Assembly: GCF_016861605.1 (NCBI RefSeq)
Contig: NZ_BOLM01000003.1
Location: 1 to 64,000, forward strand
Origin: Levilactobacillus wangkuiensis
GTDB lineage: Bacteria; Bacillota; Bacilli; Lactobacillales; Lactobacillaceae
DNA: 64,000 bases
Reading direction: 5' to 3'
The position numbers and the translations under genes are program-made. Positions 51,852-61,638 of this stretch are shown here, piece after piece. Positions within the stretch are counted from its first letter, which is position 1. Each line of letters starts with the position of its first letter. The notes beneath the pieces are model-generated. The model searched no databases, had not been told where the DNA came from, and saw only the letters and a program-made list of their open reading frames with translations.

Positions 51852-53914
51852 AAATCCGTCATTATCTCACCGTAACCCTAGGTGGTCTAATCAGCTGCCT
51901 ACTTTTATTAACTTTTCTATTGGCCCTCTGGCCCGTCACGATTCGGGTAGACCACGACTGGCTCAAGCCACTAGCTTTACTGATGGCTAGCGCCCTGTAC
52001 TTGGGTGGTGTCGGTCTGCTTTTTCGCTATCTACATCGGATTAAGCCGCGAACGGGTAAGTGGCTGAGTGGGGGCCTCTGGCTGGCCTTCTTAGCGATTC
52101 AGCTATGGGTCGCGACCACTTGGGTGGCGGCTCCCCGTGCCGACCTATACTTCGTTCATCAGCAGGCCCTAAATCTCTTGAACGGCCATTGGGACTGGTC
52201 ACCTTACTTCTACGTATACCCGAATAACGTGACCTTTACGCTCCTACTCAGCGGCATCATGCGAGTGGGCCACCTTCTAACCGGCAGTTATTCCGGTGTT
52301 TGGCTAAACATGGTCCAATTTGCTTGGCTGGATGTCGGTCTCCTGGCCATCTGGCAGCAGTTACGGCGCCACAATCCAGCACGCGCCAATTTATTTTTGG
52401 TTCTCATCATGACCACGGTACCGCTCTACGCCTACGCGCTAAACACCTACAGCGATACCTACGTCCTCCCACTGGGGCTCCTAGCCTTTGCCGCCTTTCG
52501 CCATCTACAACGAGCAAAGAGTTGGGAACAAATTACCTGGCGGAGCATTCTGTTGAGCTGCTTACTGGTTGCGGCCTATCTATTAAAGGCCAACTTTATT
52601 GTGCTGGTGATTGCGGTCGTCGTAGCAATCTGGTTACGCCCCAACCAATCCCCGCACCCCAGCTTTACGCGCTGCTTGTTGACCCTGGTCCTCCTAGCCA
52701 CGCTAGTCGTCGGCGGTGGCCTCACCACTAAATGGCAAAAGGCGAATGGCTATACCGTTGACGCCAATCAATCCCTGCCAGCGACAAGTTGGGTAGCGAT
52801 GAGTTGGAATCCCCATTCCTACGGTCAGTACAAACGGGCAGACGTCGACGCCATGCGTCAACAACCAACCAAGGCGGCCAAACAAAAATTGGCTAGCCAA
52901 ACGCTCAAGACACGGCTCCACGACCTGGGCTGGCAAGGCGTTCTCCAGCACCTCTTCCGCAAGGCACGGCTATTTTTGTCCAGCGGGACCTTCGACAGTT
53001 TTCAAATCAATCCCGCCTTCGACCGCGCACCTAACTGGTATCGCCAGCACCGCGCCACCAGTGACTGGTTCCTCGCCAACTGGTGTCAAGTCAGCTATCT
53101 AGCGCTGATCTTGGTTAATTTAGGCTGGGGCATTCAACAGATTCGCCGTTACCACCTGACTTCGGCCTATCTGCTAGGTGGCCTCTTCTTCATGGGTCTC
53201 ATCTGTTTTCACGTCATCTTCTGGGAAACGGAAGAACGTTACGCCCTACCGATTCTCTTCCTATTGATTGCGGGCACGGCAGCCGGGTATCGTCAACCAC
53301 TCAATATTTTGCGTTACTCGCAACGATCCCGCTGGCTGCCCTTGGGCATGGCCCTGGCCTTCACCACGTTGCTGGGCTTCGCCGCCTGGCAGAATAACAA
53401 TCTGATGGTCCGCTCTAACAGCGACCCGGTCAGCGTTATCAGTCAAAACGAGGGGCGTTACTTCCAAAATCATCAGCTAACGCTCAAATCAAATCGTTCC
53501 CTGACCCAGCCTTTCACGGCGTCCCTCCCCTTTGACCAAATTACGGTCAACAATGGCGAACGACTAACTGGACGGCTGACTTTAAAGAACGCCCTAGGTA
53601 AGACGGTCTGGCAGTCTCGTGGCCGCCACCTTCGGCTCAACCAAGCGCTGCCCTTACAGCCCGCGGGTCTTTACCGCCTGACCGTCACCAATCGTAGTCC
53701 TAAAGATATCACGCTGACCACGGCCCCAGCCACGTACCGACTCCTACCGGAAGCACTCAGCGCTCATCCCGACCAGTATTTGCGGTTCGCCGTGACCCAA
53801 CAAAGTGTGGCGCCCGTCCTTTCCAATGGAAAATTTTGGCTGCTTTTTGGCGCTATGTGGTTGAGCGGACTCCTAGTCATCGACCGATTCTACTGGTATC
53901 GGCGGCGGATTTAA
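51848..53914 (+). CDS. GT-C type membrane glycosyltransferase
   Basis: 688 aa, 11-13 membrane helices over about the first 510 residues and a soluble extracellular C-terminal part, then one last helix. The first external loop has APRADLYFVHQQ, and WNPHSYGQYKRADVD and WETEERYALPILF resemble GT-C enzymes that use polyprenyl-phosphate sugars. Translationally coupled to the GT2 gene, so it probably puts that sugar onto a wall or surface polymer outside the cell. No GtrA-like flippase gene is beside them. Confidence 0.85.
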   Translation: MKIRHYLTVTLGGLISCLLLLTFLLALWPVTIRVDHDWLKPLALLMASALYLGGVGLLFRYLHRIKPRTGKWLSGGLWLAFLAIQLWVATTWVAAPRADLYFVHQQALNLLNGHWDWSPYFYVYPNNVTFTLLLSGIMRVGHLLTGSYSGVWLNMVQFAWLDVGLLAIWQQLRRHNPARANLFLVLIMTTVPLYAYALNTYSDTYVLPLGLLAFAAFRHLQRAKSWEQITWRSILLSCLLVAAYLLKANFIVLVIAVVVAIWLRPNQSPHPSFTRCLLTLVLLATLVVGGGLTTKWQKANGYTVDANQSLPATSWVAMSWNPHSYGQYKRADVDAMRQQPTKAAKQKLASQTLKTRLHDLGWQGVLQHLFRKARLFLSSGTFDSFQINPAFDRAPNWYRQHRATSDWFLANWCQVSYLALILVNLGWGIQQIRRYHLTSAYLLGGLFFMGLICFHVIFWETEERYALPILFLLIAGTAAGYRQPLNILRYSQRSRWLPLGMALAFTTLLGFAAWQNNNLMVRSNSDPVSVISQNEGRYFQNHQLTLKSNRSLTQPFTASLPFDQITVNNGERLTGRLTLKNALGKTVWQSRGRHLRLNQALPLQPAGLYRLTVTNRSPKDITLTTAPATYRLLPEALSAHPDQYLRFAVTQQSVAPVLSNGKFWLLFGAMWLSGLLVIDRFYWYRRRI

Positions 53915-54036
53915 ACTTTTTTGTTGAAATCACTTGCCTTAAGGCCACTCGAAGGTACTAGAATAATCTTCATAGGGTCGCAGACTGACCCCGAATTCTA
54001 GTCCCTCATCGGTTCAAAAAGGAGTCGAAACAACAA

Positions 54037-54897
54037 TTGACAACAGAAATTAATCAACAAACCTTAACGGGAGAACGGGCCCTTTTTCAAGGCCACGACC
54101 TCCATATTACCAATAGCACCTTCGTTGATGGCGAATCGCCATTAAAACACAGCCAAAACGTGGCCATCGACCACACCATTTTTAAGTGGAAATACCCGCT
54201 GTGGTACACGCACCACGCGCAACTCGATCACACCACCTGGCAACCAGACGCCCATGCGGGTATTTGGTATACAGACGACCTGACCATGCGTCACAGTCTC
54301 GTTCGGGCCACCAAGACGTTCCGCCACGCCAGCAACATCAAGCTAGATGACGTGACCTTCGCCGATGCCGGGGAAACCCTTTGGTGGTGCCAAGATGTTC
54401 AGCTCGACAACGTCACGGCGACCGGTGATTACTTTGGGATGAACAGCGAGAATGTCGTTGCCCATAACCTCAAGATCACCGGGAACTATGCCTTCGACGG
54501 CAGTAAAAATGTTGAAGTCCACAACTCCACGTTCATCACACACGATGCCTTCTGGAACTGTGACAACGTGACCGTGTACGATTCCACTATCATCGGCGAA
54601 TACCTGGCCTGGAACACCAAGAACATTACCTTCGTCAACTGTTGGCTCGAAAGTGATCAAGGCCTCTGTTACGTTGACCACCTGACGCTGAAGAACTGTT
54701 CCTTGATCAACACCGACCTCTCCTTTGAGTACTGCACGGACATCGATGCCACTATCAACACGGCCATCGATAGCGTGAAGAACCCCGTTAATGGTAAAAT
54801 TACAGCACCGGCCATTGGCCAAGTCATCTTTGATGATCCCGCCATTGACCCGCAGAAAACGACCATTACCACGACCAAGGAGGCCTTGAATCAATGA
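54037..54897 (+). CDS. DUF3737 right-handed beta-helix protein
   Basis: 286 aa. Repeats of about 20 residues with the pattern N-V/I-x-hydrophobic-x-N/D (HLTLKNCSLI, NITFVNCWLE, NVTVYDSTII), the ladder of a parallel beta-helix; the whole matches DUF3737. The start is TTG at 54037 with AAAGGAG upstream. Its last codons overlap the ATG of the PatB-like gene (ATGA), a pairing common in lactobacilli. No catalytic residues known; possibly a partner of the lyase. Confidence 0.88.
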   Translation: MTTEINQQTLTGERALFQGHDLHITNSTFVDGESPLKHSQNVAIDHTIFKWKYPLWYTHHAQLDHTTWQPDAHAGIWYTDDLTMRHSLVRATKTFRHASNIKLDDVTFADAGETLWWCQDVQLDNVTATGDYFGMNSENVVAHNLKITGNYAFDGSKNVEVHNSTFITHDAFWNCDNVTVYDSTIIGEYLAWNTKNITFVNCWLESDQGLCYVDHLTLKNCSLINTDLSFEYCTDIDATINTAIDSVKNPVNGKITAPAIGQVIFDDPAIDPQKTTITTTKEALNQ

Positions 54898-56060
54898 GTT
54901 ATGATTTTTCAGAAATGATTGACCGACGGCACACCAACTCCGTCAAGTGGGACGTTAAGGACAACGAGCTCCCCATGTGGGTGGCTGACATGGACTTCCG
55001 GACGGCACCGGCGATTGTCGATGCCATTAAAAACAAGGCGGATGCCGGCATCTTCGGTTACGAAGAAGTCCCCGACGCTTATTTTGAAGCCGTTCAACAC
55101 TGGTACGCTACCGAACACAACTGGGCCCCCAACACCGATTGGATGCGCTTCGTGACTGGTGTCGTTCCCGCCATCTCCTCTGCCGTTCGGCGCGTGAGTC
55201 ATCTAGGCGACAACGTGTTGGTTCAGGCACCCGTCTACAACATCTTCTACAATTCCATCGTCAACAATGGCCGGCACGTTTTAGCCAACGACCTGCATTT
55301 TCACGATGGCAACTATGAAGTGGATTGGGCTGACCTTGAAGCTAAGCTGGCCGATCCACTGACCACGCTGATGATTCTCTGCAACCCCCACAATCCCGTG
55401 GGTAAGGTTTGGCAACCAGACGAATTACGGCGTTTAGCCGACCTCGCCCTGGCCAACCACGTCACGGTCTTCTCCGACGAAATTCACGGTGACATTACGG
55501 ATGCCGGTCACGGCTATTACCCGTTTGCCTCCGTTAGCGATGCCGCTGCCAACAACAGCATCACCGCTGTTTCCCCCAGCAAGACCTTTAACGTGGCTGC
55601 CCTGCATGCCGCAACGCTGATCATCCCGAACAAATTCTTGCGAGACAGCGTCGACCGTGGCATCAACAGTGAAGAACTGGCCGAACCCAATGCCTTCGCT
55701 ATTCCCGGGACCATTGCGGCCTACACGCAAGGCGCCGAATGGGTCCATGAGTTAAACGCAACGATTACCGCGAACAAGCAAACCCTCACGGCCTTCATTG
55801 AAAAGAACTTGCCGGACCTGCACGTCATCAAGGGCCATGCCACTTACCTGGTTTGGATCGACTGCCGCGACGTGACCCATGACACCCAAGCCTTATGCGA
55901 TGTCATTCGCCAAACGACCGGACTGTTCATTACCGCCGGTGCCGTTTACGGTGGCGATGGTCACGACTTTGTGCGAATCAACGTGGCTTGCCCCGCCGAA
56001 CGCCTACAAGACGGCTTAAACCGTTTGGCCCAAGGTATTCACACCTTTGAACAAAAGTAA
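54894..56060 (+). CDS. PatB/MalY-type PLP C-S lyase (cystathionine beta-lyase)
   Basis: 388 aa, fold-type I. PLP lysine in SPSKTFN (about residue 233), MWVADMDF near the N-terminus, CNPHNPVGKVW and FSDEIHGDI (Asp holding the PLP nitrogen). The MalY/PatB branch releases thiols from cystathionine or cysteine conjugates. Coupled to DUF3737 by a 4-nt overlap. Confidence 0.93.
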   Translation: MSYDFSEMIDRRHTNSVKWDVKDNELPMWVADMDFRTAPAIVDAIKNKADAGIFGYEEVPDAYFEAVQHWYATEHNWAPNTDWMRFVTGVVPAISSAVRRVSHLGDNVLVQAPVYNIFYNSIVNNGRHVLANDLHFHDGNYEVDWADLEAKLADPLTTLMILCNPHNPVGKVWQPDELRRLADLALANHVTVFSDEIHGDITDAGHGYYPFASVSDAAANNSITAVSPSKTFNVAALHAATLIIPNKFLRDSVDRGINSEELAEPNAFAIPGTIAAYTQGAEWVHELNATITANKQTLTAFIEKNLPDLHVIKGHATYLVWIDCRDVTHDTQALCDVIRQTTGLFITAGAVYGGDGHDFVRINVACPAERLQDGLNRLAQGIHTFEQK

Positions 56061-56063
56061 TTC

Positions 56064-56106
56064 CAGCGTCCGAATGTTAGCTAGCCTAACGTCCGGGCGC
56101 TTTTTC
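56064..56106 (+). terminator. Terminator of the DUF3737-PatB operon
   Basis: AGCGTCCG and TGTTAG pair with CTAAC and CGGGCGCT, followed by TTTTTC. Confidence 0.88.
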
Positions 56107-56212
56107 TTTGCCCAAGGGTTATCATTTGATAACTTAATAAGTGAGTCCCAACAAGTCCCGTGCTATACTAAATTTGATATCGTTTTCACGACCTTAAAGG
56201 AGGATGCTTATT

Positions 56213-57160
56213 ATGCCAATCAACCCAGCTGATGCCCAAGATGTTTACCGTGACGCCGGCGACAATATTATGTTTACCACCTACGTCATCGACCGTGATC
56301 ACCTCGAGGCTGACCGCGAAGCCATCGCCGAATTTTCTGACCGCCTGGCCGCTATCGAACGGAGCATGGACATTCGTTATCCCGATGCCAATCTCCGCGT
56401 GGCCTTTGGCTTTGGTGCCAGCGCTTGGAAAGACCTCTTCCCAAATGCCAACGTGCCCAAGGAACTCGTCGACTTTCAGGAAGTCAAAGGGCCCAAGTAC
56501 ACGGCACCCGCAACCCCGGGCGACTTGTTCATGCACGTCCGCGCCAAGGATACGGCGGTCGTCTACGAAGTCATGGACCAAGCCCGCGAATTTCTGCGCG
56601 ACTGGACGACTGTCGTGGATGAGACCCCGGGCTTCCGCTACTTTGAAGGCCGTGCCATCATCGGCTTTATCGATGGCACCGAGAATCCAGCCGGCCCGGA
56701 TGCCACGCAGTACGCGTTGATTGGCGACGAAGACCCCGAATTTATTAATGGGTCCTACGCCTTCGCTCAGAAATACGAGCATAACATGGATGCCTGGAAC
56801 GCCTTGAAGACCGAGGGCCAGGAAAAATCCATTGGTCGGCACAAATTTAGCGACCGTGAACTCGAGGACGACGAAAAGCTCCCCAATGCCCACAACATTG
56901 CCTCTCAAGACAACGAGGGCGGTATCGAACACAAAATTGTGCGGATGAACGTGCCCTACGCGCTACCCGGTCAAGGCATCGTCGGCACCTACTTCATCGG
57001 CTATGCCCGCCACTTTACCGTGACCCAACGGATGCTGAACAACATGTTTAGCCAGAGTGACCGGCTGCTAGACTTTAGTACACCGATTACGGGGGCGGCG
57101 TTCTTTATCCCGTCCCGCCGCCTTCTCGAAACCATCGCGGACGGCAACTACGGCGCTTAA
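56213..57160 (+). CDS. Dyp-type heme peroxidase
   Basis: 315 aa. The hallmark GFIDGTENP (the G-x-x-D-G motif, distal Asp, about residue 148) and the distal Arg region in KIVRMNVPYA are present. No Tat or Sec signal, so cytoplasmic. It uses H2O2 to oxidise dyes, porphyrins or phenols. Since lactobacilli make no heme, activity would depend on heme uptake, as for ndh-linked respiration. Start at the ATG at 56213, 9 nt after AGGAGG. Confidence 0.94.
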   Translation: MPINPADAQDVYRDAGDNIMFTTYVIDRDHLEADREAIAEFSDRLAAIERSMDIRYPDANLRVAFGFGASAWKDLFPNANVPKELVDFQEVKGPKYTAPATPGDLFMHVRAKDTAVVYEVMDQAREFLRDWTTVVDETPGFRYFEGRAIIGFIDGTENPAGPDATQYALIGDEDPEFINGSYAFAQKYEHNMDAWNALKTEGQEKSIGRHKFSDRELEDDEKLPNAHNIASQDNEGGIEHKIVRMNVPYALPGQGIVGTYFIGYARHFTVTQRMLNNMFSQSDRLLDFSTPITGAAFFIPSRRLLETIADGNYGA

Positions 57161-57249
57161 ACTAGCCTCTGATTCGCCTTACCGGGAGACACCGGTTTAA
57201 CCCCGTGTAGCCGCGCTACCTATTTACTAACTTGATCCTATTTTTTAAA

Positions 57250-57303
57250 CCCAAACAGGTCCCAGCTCACGTTTTTTTCCTTCACGTGAACGGGGACCTG
57301 TTT
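57250..57303. terminator. Bidirectional-looking terminator hairpin
   Basis: AACAGGTCCC pairs with GGGACCTGTT, enclosing TCACGT/ACGTGA; T tract follows. Probable end of the Dyp peroxidase transcript. Confidence 0.85.
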
Positions 57304-57520
57304 TCATTCACCACATCAATGACCCCAATCGAAAGTTTTCAATTGCCGCAACCCCTTATTTCAAACCAATTGCGAGCGCATACAATCAAGTCGCTAACGT
57401 TGACGTTCCGGCATTATGGGCGTATCTTAGTAGAGTTACCATTACGGATAATTCACGATTGGTTTGCGTTACTTTGGGTAATCTCACCAATCAATTCAAT
57501 CAATAGGGAGTTGAACTATT

Positions 57521-58750
57521 TTGGACGAGTCTGAAAGAGAATCCGGCCCATGGCGGCGTAATTTGCGGGTTCTCTGGTTCTGTACGTTCGTTGCCGGCAT
57601 GGCTTTTAGTGAAATCATGCCATTTTTATCGTTATATATCAGTAGTTTAGGCGACTACACCAAATCACAGGTGACCATGTATAGTGGTTTGGTCTACGCT
57701 GCGGACTTCTTCGTGAGTGCGATTGCTTCCCCACTTTGGGGCATGGTCGCCGATCGCAAGGGTCGGAAATTGATGCTGATGCGGGCTTCACTCGGAACGG
57801 CCGGCGCCATGGCGTTGATGGGATTTGCCACCAGCGTTTGGCAGTTAGTGGCCTTGCGAGCCTTACAAGGGGTCTTCGCCGGATTCATTTCCAACGCGCA
57901 GGCCTTGGTCGCCTCGCAGACACCCCGCAAACACAGCGGGGCTTCACTCAGCACTCTGATGACCGGAGTGACCAGCGGCATGTTGCTGGGACCCGTCATT
58001 GGTGGGATCCTGGCGCAGGTCTTCTCGATTCGGCTGACCTTCTTCATCACGGCCGCCCTGTTGTTCCTCACGTTCATCATGAGTTGGGTGCTGGTCGAAG
58101 AAAAATTCAAACCGGTCACCAAGCAACCGGATGCGCCCAAGAGCCACAATCCCCTGGCCGCCTTCCCCAATCCCAAATTGATTCTGGTCCTGTTATCCTC
58201 AACCATGATTGTTCAATTCGGGAACATTTCAATTTCACCAATCATTAGTTTGTACGTGAAAGAGTTAATGCACAACGTTGGCCCGATTACAGTGGTCGCC
58301 GGAATCATCGCGGCTTTACCAGGGATCTCAAACATCTTTGCTTCCCCGCGCCTCGGGCGTTACGGGGATGAGCACGGCTCTGGTAAGGTCTTGATCTTCG
58401 GCTATGTGTTTGCCTTTCTGATGTACCTCCCACAAGGATTCGTCACCAGCGTCTGGATGCTCGGAATTTTACGGTTCATGATCGGGATTTCTGACGGAGC
58501 CCTGTTCCCAGAAATCCAAACCCTCCTGACGAAAAACTCGCCGGTCGAATTGACCTCCACCGTCTTCAGCTGGAACCAATCCTTCCAAGCCATCGGCAAC
58601 ATGATGGGCTCACTCCTCGGTGGCTGGATTGCCGGGGTCTTCGACTACAACGCGGTCTTCTTCTCCACGGCCCTGTTGATGCTGGTCAACCTCGCGTTAA
58701 TCTGGTGGTTAGTCCCAGAGATTCGTAAAGCACGCGTCAAAACAGCTTAA
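57521..58750 (+). CDS. MFS exporter, DHA1 (12-helix) type
   Basis: 409 aa, 12 membrane helices. Motif A GMVADRKGRKLM after helix 2 and the antiporter motif TGVTSGMLLGPVIGGILA in helix 5; close in layout to PmrA/NorA-like multidrug exporters. The start is TTG at 57521 with GGGAG upstream. Single gene with its own terminator. Confidence 0.93.
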   Translation: MDESERESGPWRRNLRVLWFCTFVAGMAFSEIMPFLSLYISSLGDYTKSQVTMYSGLVYAADFFVSAIASPLWGMVADRKGRKLMLMRASLGTAGAMALMGFATSVWQLVALRALQGVFAGFISNAQALVASQTPRKHSGASLSTLMTGVTSGMLLGPVIGGILAQVFSIRLTFFITAALLFLTFIMSWVLVEEKFKPVTKQPDAPKSHNPLAAFPNPKLILVLLSSTMIVQFGNISISPIISLYVKELMHNVGPITVVAGIIAALPGISNIFASPRLGRYGDEHGSGKVLIFGYVFAFLMYLPQGFVTSVWMLGILRFMIGISDGALFPEIQTLLTKNSPVELTSTVFSWNQSFQAIGNMMGSLLGGWIAGVFDYNAVFFSTALLMLVNLALIWWLVPEIRKARVKTA

Positions 58751-58766
58751 GTTAAAAGCAAATTAA

Positions 58767-58804
58767 ATGGACACGACAATTTTTTAATGTCGTGTCCATT
58801 TTTC
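58767..58804. terminator. Terminator between the MFS and OYE genes
   Basis: AATGGACACGACA pairs perfectly with TGTCGTGTCCATT, followed by TTTC on the plus strand; it also suits the convergent gene. Confidence 0.9.
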
Positions 58805-58816
58805 TATCCACTACAC

Positions 58817-60745
58817 TTACAGTTGTCGAGCTACGACAAATCCTTCATGAACTGCATCGTAAATCTGACGAACACGTTCGGAGTCCCCAATATTATAAAT
58901 ATCCATATCCGTTTGCTCTTCAAGTTTATCTGCCAATGAAGTTTGTGGGACGAAACCAGCCGCCGTCACAACTGCTGTCGCTGACAAAGTCGTTATATTG
59001 CCAAACCGATCCACTAAGTTAACCCCCTTGGTCGTTACCTCTTGCAATCTCAGCCCCGTCAATACTTTGACCTGTGCTTGTTTGATTGCAATTTTATAAA
59101 CTAGGGAAGACTGTGCAGGACTTGCTAAAAACTCATCCATCATTTCAACAATTGTGACTTGTTTACCAGCAGCTTTCAATTCCAAAGCTGTTTCGGCTCC
59201 CGTCACGCCGCCACCAATAACGACAACATCATCCCCAGATACATCCTGACGACCACCTAAATAATCCATTGCCGAAATTACATTATCTTGATTAATTCCT
59301 GGCACGTCAAGTTTACGTTCGGCACCCCCTACTGCAACAATCACAGCTTGATAGCCTTGATTCACTAAATCTGCGTAAGTTGCTGTTTTCTTTTCTAATT
59401 TAATATTTTTACTCCGTGTCACATGCTCTTCGTAGTAAGTCGTAAGTCTACGAATATTGGCTTTACTCTCTGGCGCCGCGGCTTCAACCATGGCTCCGCC
59501 AAATGAACGCCGCTCATAGAGTGTGACCTGATGACCACGACTTGCCGCAACCAAAGCGGCCTCACATCCTGCAGGTCCAGCACCAATCACTGCGATATTC
59601 TTGCTGACACTTGCTGGTTCATAAGGATTTGATTCATATTTATAAAGCGTTGGATTAACCGTACAATGAATCGGCGTATTTGCCAACAAGCCACGATCCA
59701 TACAGCCGATTAGGCAATTGATACAAGGATTAATATCGTGTGCCTGATTTCTCTGAGCCTTTTTTGCCCATGCAGGATCTGCTAAGAATGCCCGACCCAG
59801 AGCAACAAAATCTCCGGCATTTTTTTCTAAAAGCTGCTCAGCAATCTCTGGTGTAAAAACATTATGACCCGCAAATACGGGAATGTGGACGGCTTCCTTA
59901 ATTTTCTGTGTATCTCCTGCATTGAAGGCGTTAGGTTTTAACATTTCCATTGAGGCCGTAGCGTGGGTACCACCCATCAAATTCAAATGGGAAACCCCTT
60001 CACGTTCAAGCTCCTGGCAAACCTTAATTGTTTCTGGCAATCGGATGCCATCTGGCTCCCAATCGTCCGTTGATAATTTCACGCCGACCGGGAAGTCAGG
60101 GCCACACTTTTGTTTAACATCTCTAATGATCTCTAGCAAAAAACGCATCCGATTTTCAAGTGAGCCACCATACATGTCTGTTCGTTGATTATCGTGTGGT
60201 GACAAAAAATTCGTTGGAATACAGCCTGCTGCCCCATGAATCTCAAGGACTTCAAATCCTGCCCGCTTACATCGCAACGCAGCATCACCAAACTTATGTA
60301 CCAAATCATGAATTTCACCAACACTCAAAGCCCGTGGTAATTTTGCTCCGGCCTGATACCATGGTTCGTAAGTGATTGCTGAAGCACCAATGACATCTGC
60401 ACTTCCTACGAAACCTGCATCACGGCCTGGGTGGGCTAGCTGCATGGCAGGCACAGCACCATGTTCTTTCAAGGCATCTGCCAACAATGATAGCCCAGCA
60501 ATAAATTCATCTTTATCTGCTCGCAAACCGCAGGATGTCATCGGAACTGGTGTCGCATTATCCATGAAAATTAACCCCGCACCACCATCTGCTGCTTCGG
60601 CATAAGCTTTAATTTGTCTATCCGTGACCGTCCCATTAGGATTTCCTAAGTAAGTTCCCATTGAGTTACGCACAATTCTATTTTTGATAACAACATTACC
60701 AATTTTGCCTTTTGTAAATAATTTTGGATAATGGCTACTTTTCAT
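58817..60745 (-). CDS. Old-Yellow-Enzyme/FAD-dependent enoate reductase (FadH/BaiCD-like)
   Basis: 642 aa, three parts. An FMN TIM barrel (about 1-345) with NRIVRNSMGTYLG, LEIHGAAGCIPTNFLSP and YGGSLENRMRFLLEI; a 4Fe-4S site NPCINCLIGCMDRG plus a later Cys (IHC); then FAD (IAVIGAGPAGCEAA) and NAD (VVVIGGGVTGAETA) domains. This is the 2,4-dienoyl-CoA reductase/bile-acid and cinnamate reductase class, which reduces activated C=C bonds with NAD(P)H. The gene is visibly AT-richer than its surroundings, which suggests transfer. A TetR gene diverges from it. Confidence 0.94.
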   Translation of the reverse strand: MKSSHYPKLFTKGKIGNVVIKNRIVRNSMGTYLGNPNGTVTDRQIKAYAEAADGGAGLIFMDNATPVPMTSCGLRADKDEFIAGLSLLADALKEHGAVPAMQLAHPGRDAGFVGSADVIGASAITYEPWYQAGAKLPRALSVGEIHDLVHKFGDAALRCKRAGFEVLEIHGAAGCIPTNFLSPHDNQRTDMYGGSLENRMRFLLEIIRDVKQKCGPDFPVGVKLSTDDWEPDGIRLPETIKVCQELEREGVSHLNLMGGTHATASMEMLKPNAFNAGDTQKIKEAVHIPVFAGHNVFTPEIAEQLLEKNAGDFVALGRAFLADPAWAKKAQRNQAHDINPCINCLIGCMDRGLLANTPIHCTVNPTLYKYESNPYEPASVSKNIAVIGAGPAGCEAALVAASRGHQVTLYERRSFGGAMVEAAAPESKANIRRLTTYYEEHVTRSKNIKLEKKTATYADLVNQGYQAVIVAVGGAERKLDVPGINQDNVISAMDYLGGRQDVSGDDVVVIGGGVTGAETALELKAAGKQVTIVEMMDEFLASPAQSSLVYKIAIKQAQVKVLTGLRLQEVTTKGVNLVDRFGNITTLSATAVVTAAGFVPQTSLADKLEEQTDMDIYNIGDSERVRQIYDAVHEGFVVARQL

Positions 60746-60836
60746 CAGTCAGATCTCCTTATCAATCACTTATTTGAATACGCTTTCATTGTGCTATAAT
60801 TCACTTGTTGCCACAATCACAAGAACTACCTAAAAA

Positions 60837-60850
60837 GTTGCTTAAGCAAC
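60837..60850. promoter_or_regulatory. Palindromic operator between the OYE and TetR genes
   Basis: GTTGCTTAAGCAAC is a perfect 14-bp palindrome. A half copy, GGTTGCTTAAAGG, recurs at 60865-60877 over the tetR ribosome-binding site. Likely binding sites of the divergent TetR protein. Confidence 0.8.
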
Positions 60851-60887
60851 GAAAAAAAAGAGAAGGTTGCTTAAAGGAGGAGAATTC

Positions 60888-61478
60888 ATGTCCACAGACA
60901 TTCGAATCGTTAAAACTAGACGTAACATTGAATATCACTTTGTTCAGCTACTCGGTCAATTCGATTTTAATGACATCACTATAAAGTTGCTGACAACAAC
61001 TTGCCAAATTAATAAGACGACCTTCTACAGAAATTATGCTGATAAGTACGATTTACTAAACAAAATTTCAACGGATCTGCTTGAGCATTACATCCATGTG
61101 GTTGACCGTGAGCCAACGATTTTGACCGGCGACCCTTCCTACTTGGTACCCATTATTGATTACTTTGAACAAAATCAAGAAACACTGCTCATCTTGCTCC
61201 ACCGTCCATTGCCAGTCACCTTATTTGATGACATGCTCACCGTTTTTCAGTCAGTTCTACTGACCGCATTTAACGTCAAAGAACCTGATGCTTCTGAAAA
61301 GCAGGTTCAAGTGATGTCTTTTTATGCCCGCTTAATTGCTGGCAATATCTTAACAACAATTAGGTGGCAGCATACTGAAAAACCATTGTTACGTAAAGAT
61401 GAGCTCATTTCACTAATTATGGAAAGCTTCGAAGACGGTGTCTTACCAAGTATTCACGAAAAATTTCCTAATCTTTAG
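60888..61478 (+). CDS. TetR family regulator of the OYE gene
   Basis: 196 aa. N-terminal HTH with LLTTTCQINKTTFYRNYADK (TetR helix 3 and the FYRNYADK motif), then a helical C-terminal domain of the TetR_C type common in Firmicutes. Start at the ATG at 60888, with AAAGGAGG before it. AT-rich like its divergent neighbour, so the pair probably arrived together. Likely represses the reductase gene and itself through the palindrome between them. Confidence 0.9.
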   Translation: MSTDIRIVKTRRNIEYHFVQLLGQFDFNDITIKLLTTTCQINKTTFYRNYADKYDLLNKISTDLLEHYIHVVDREPTILTGDPSYLVPIIDYFEQNQETLLILLHRPLPVTLFDDMLTVFQSVLLTAFNVKEPDASEKQVQVMSFYARLIAGNILTTIRWQHTEKPLLRKDELISLIMESFEDGVLPSIHEKFPNL

Positions 61479-61483
61479 ACATA

Positions 61484-61536
61484 AAAAAACGACAGTCTTC
61501 AAGCCATTCTCAGCTTGTGGATTGTCGTTTTTTGGC
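61484..61536. terminator. Terminator of the TetR gene
   Basis: AAAAACGACA pairs with TGTCGTTTTT-like sequence around an inner CAAGC/GCTTG hairpin, T tracts on both sides. Confidence 0.85.
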
Positions 61537-61638
61537 ATCTTAATTTACATGGTAAATCACATTGCACTTTAAAATAATTTAGAGAGTGCTAGTAAAAATC
61601 ATCAGCAAGTTCAGCCTATAAAGACCTTCAATGGCTAT

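Noticed and set aside
57232-57534. A 100-codon plus-strand ORF between the Dyp peroxidase and MFS genes
   Set aside because: It covers a terminator hairpin and overlaps the MFS start; no ribosome-binding site or family features.
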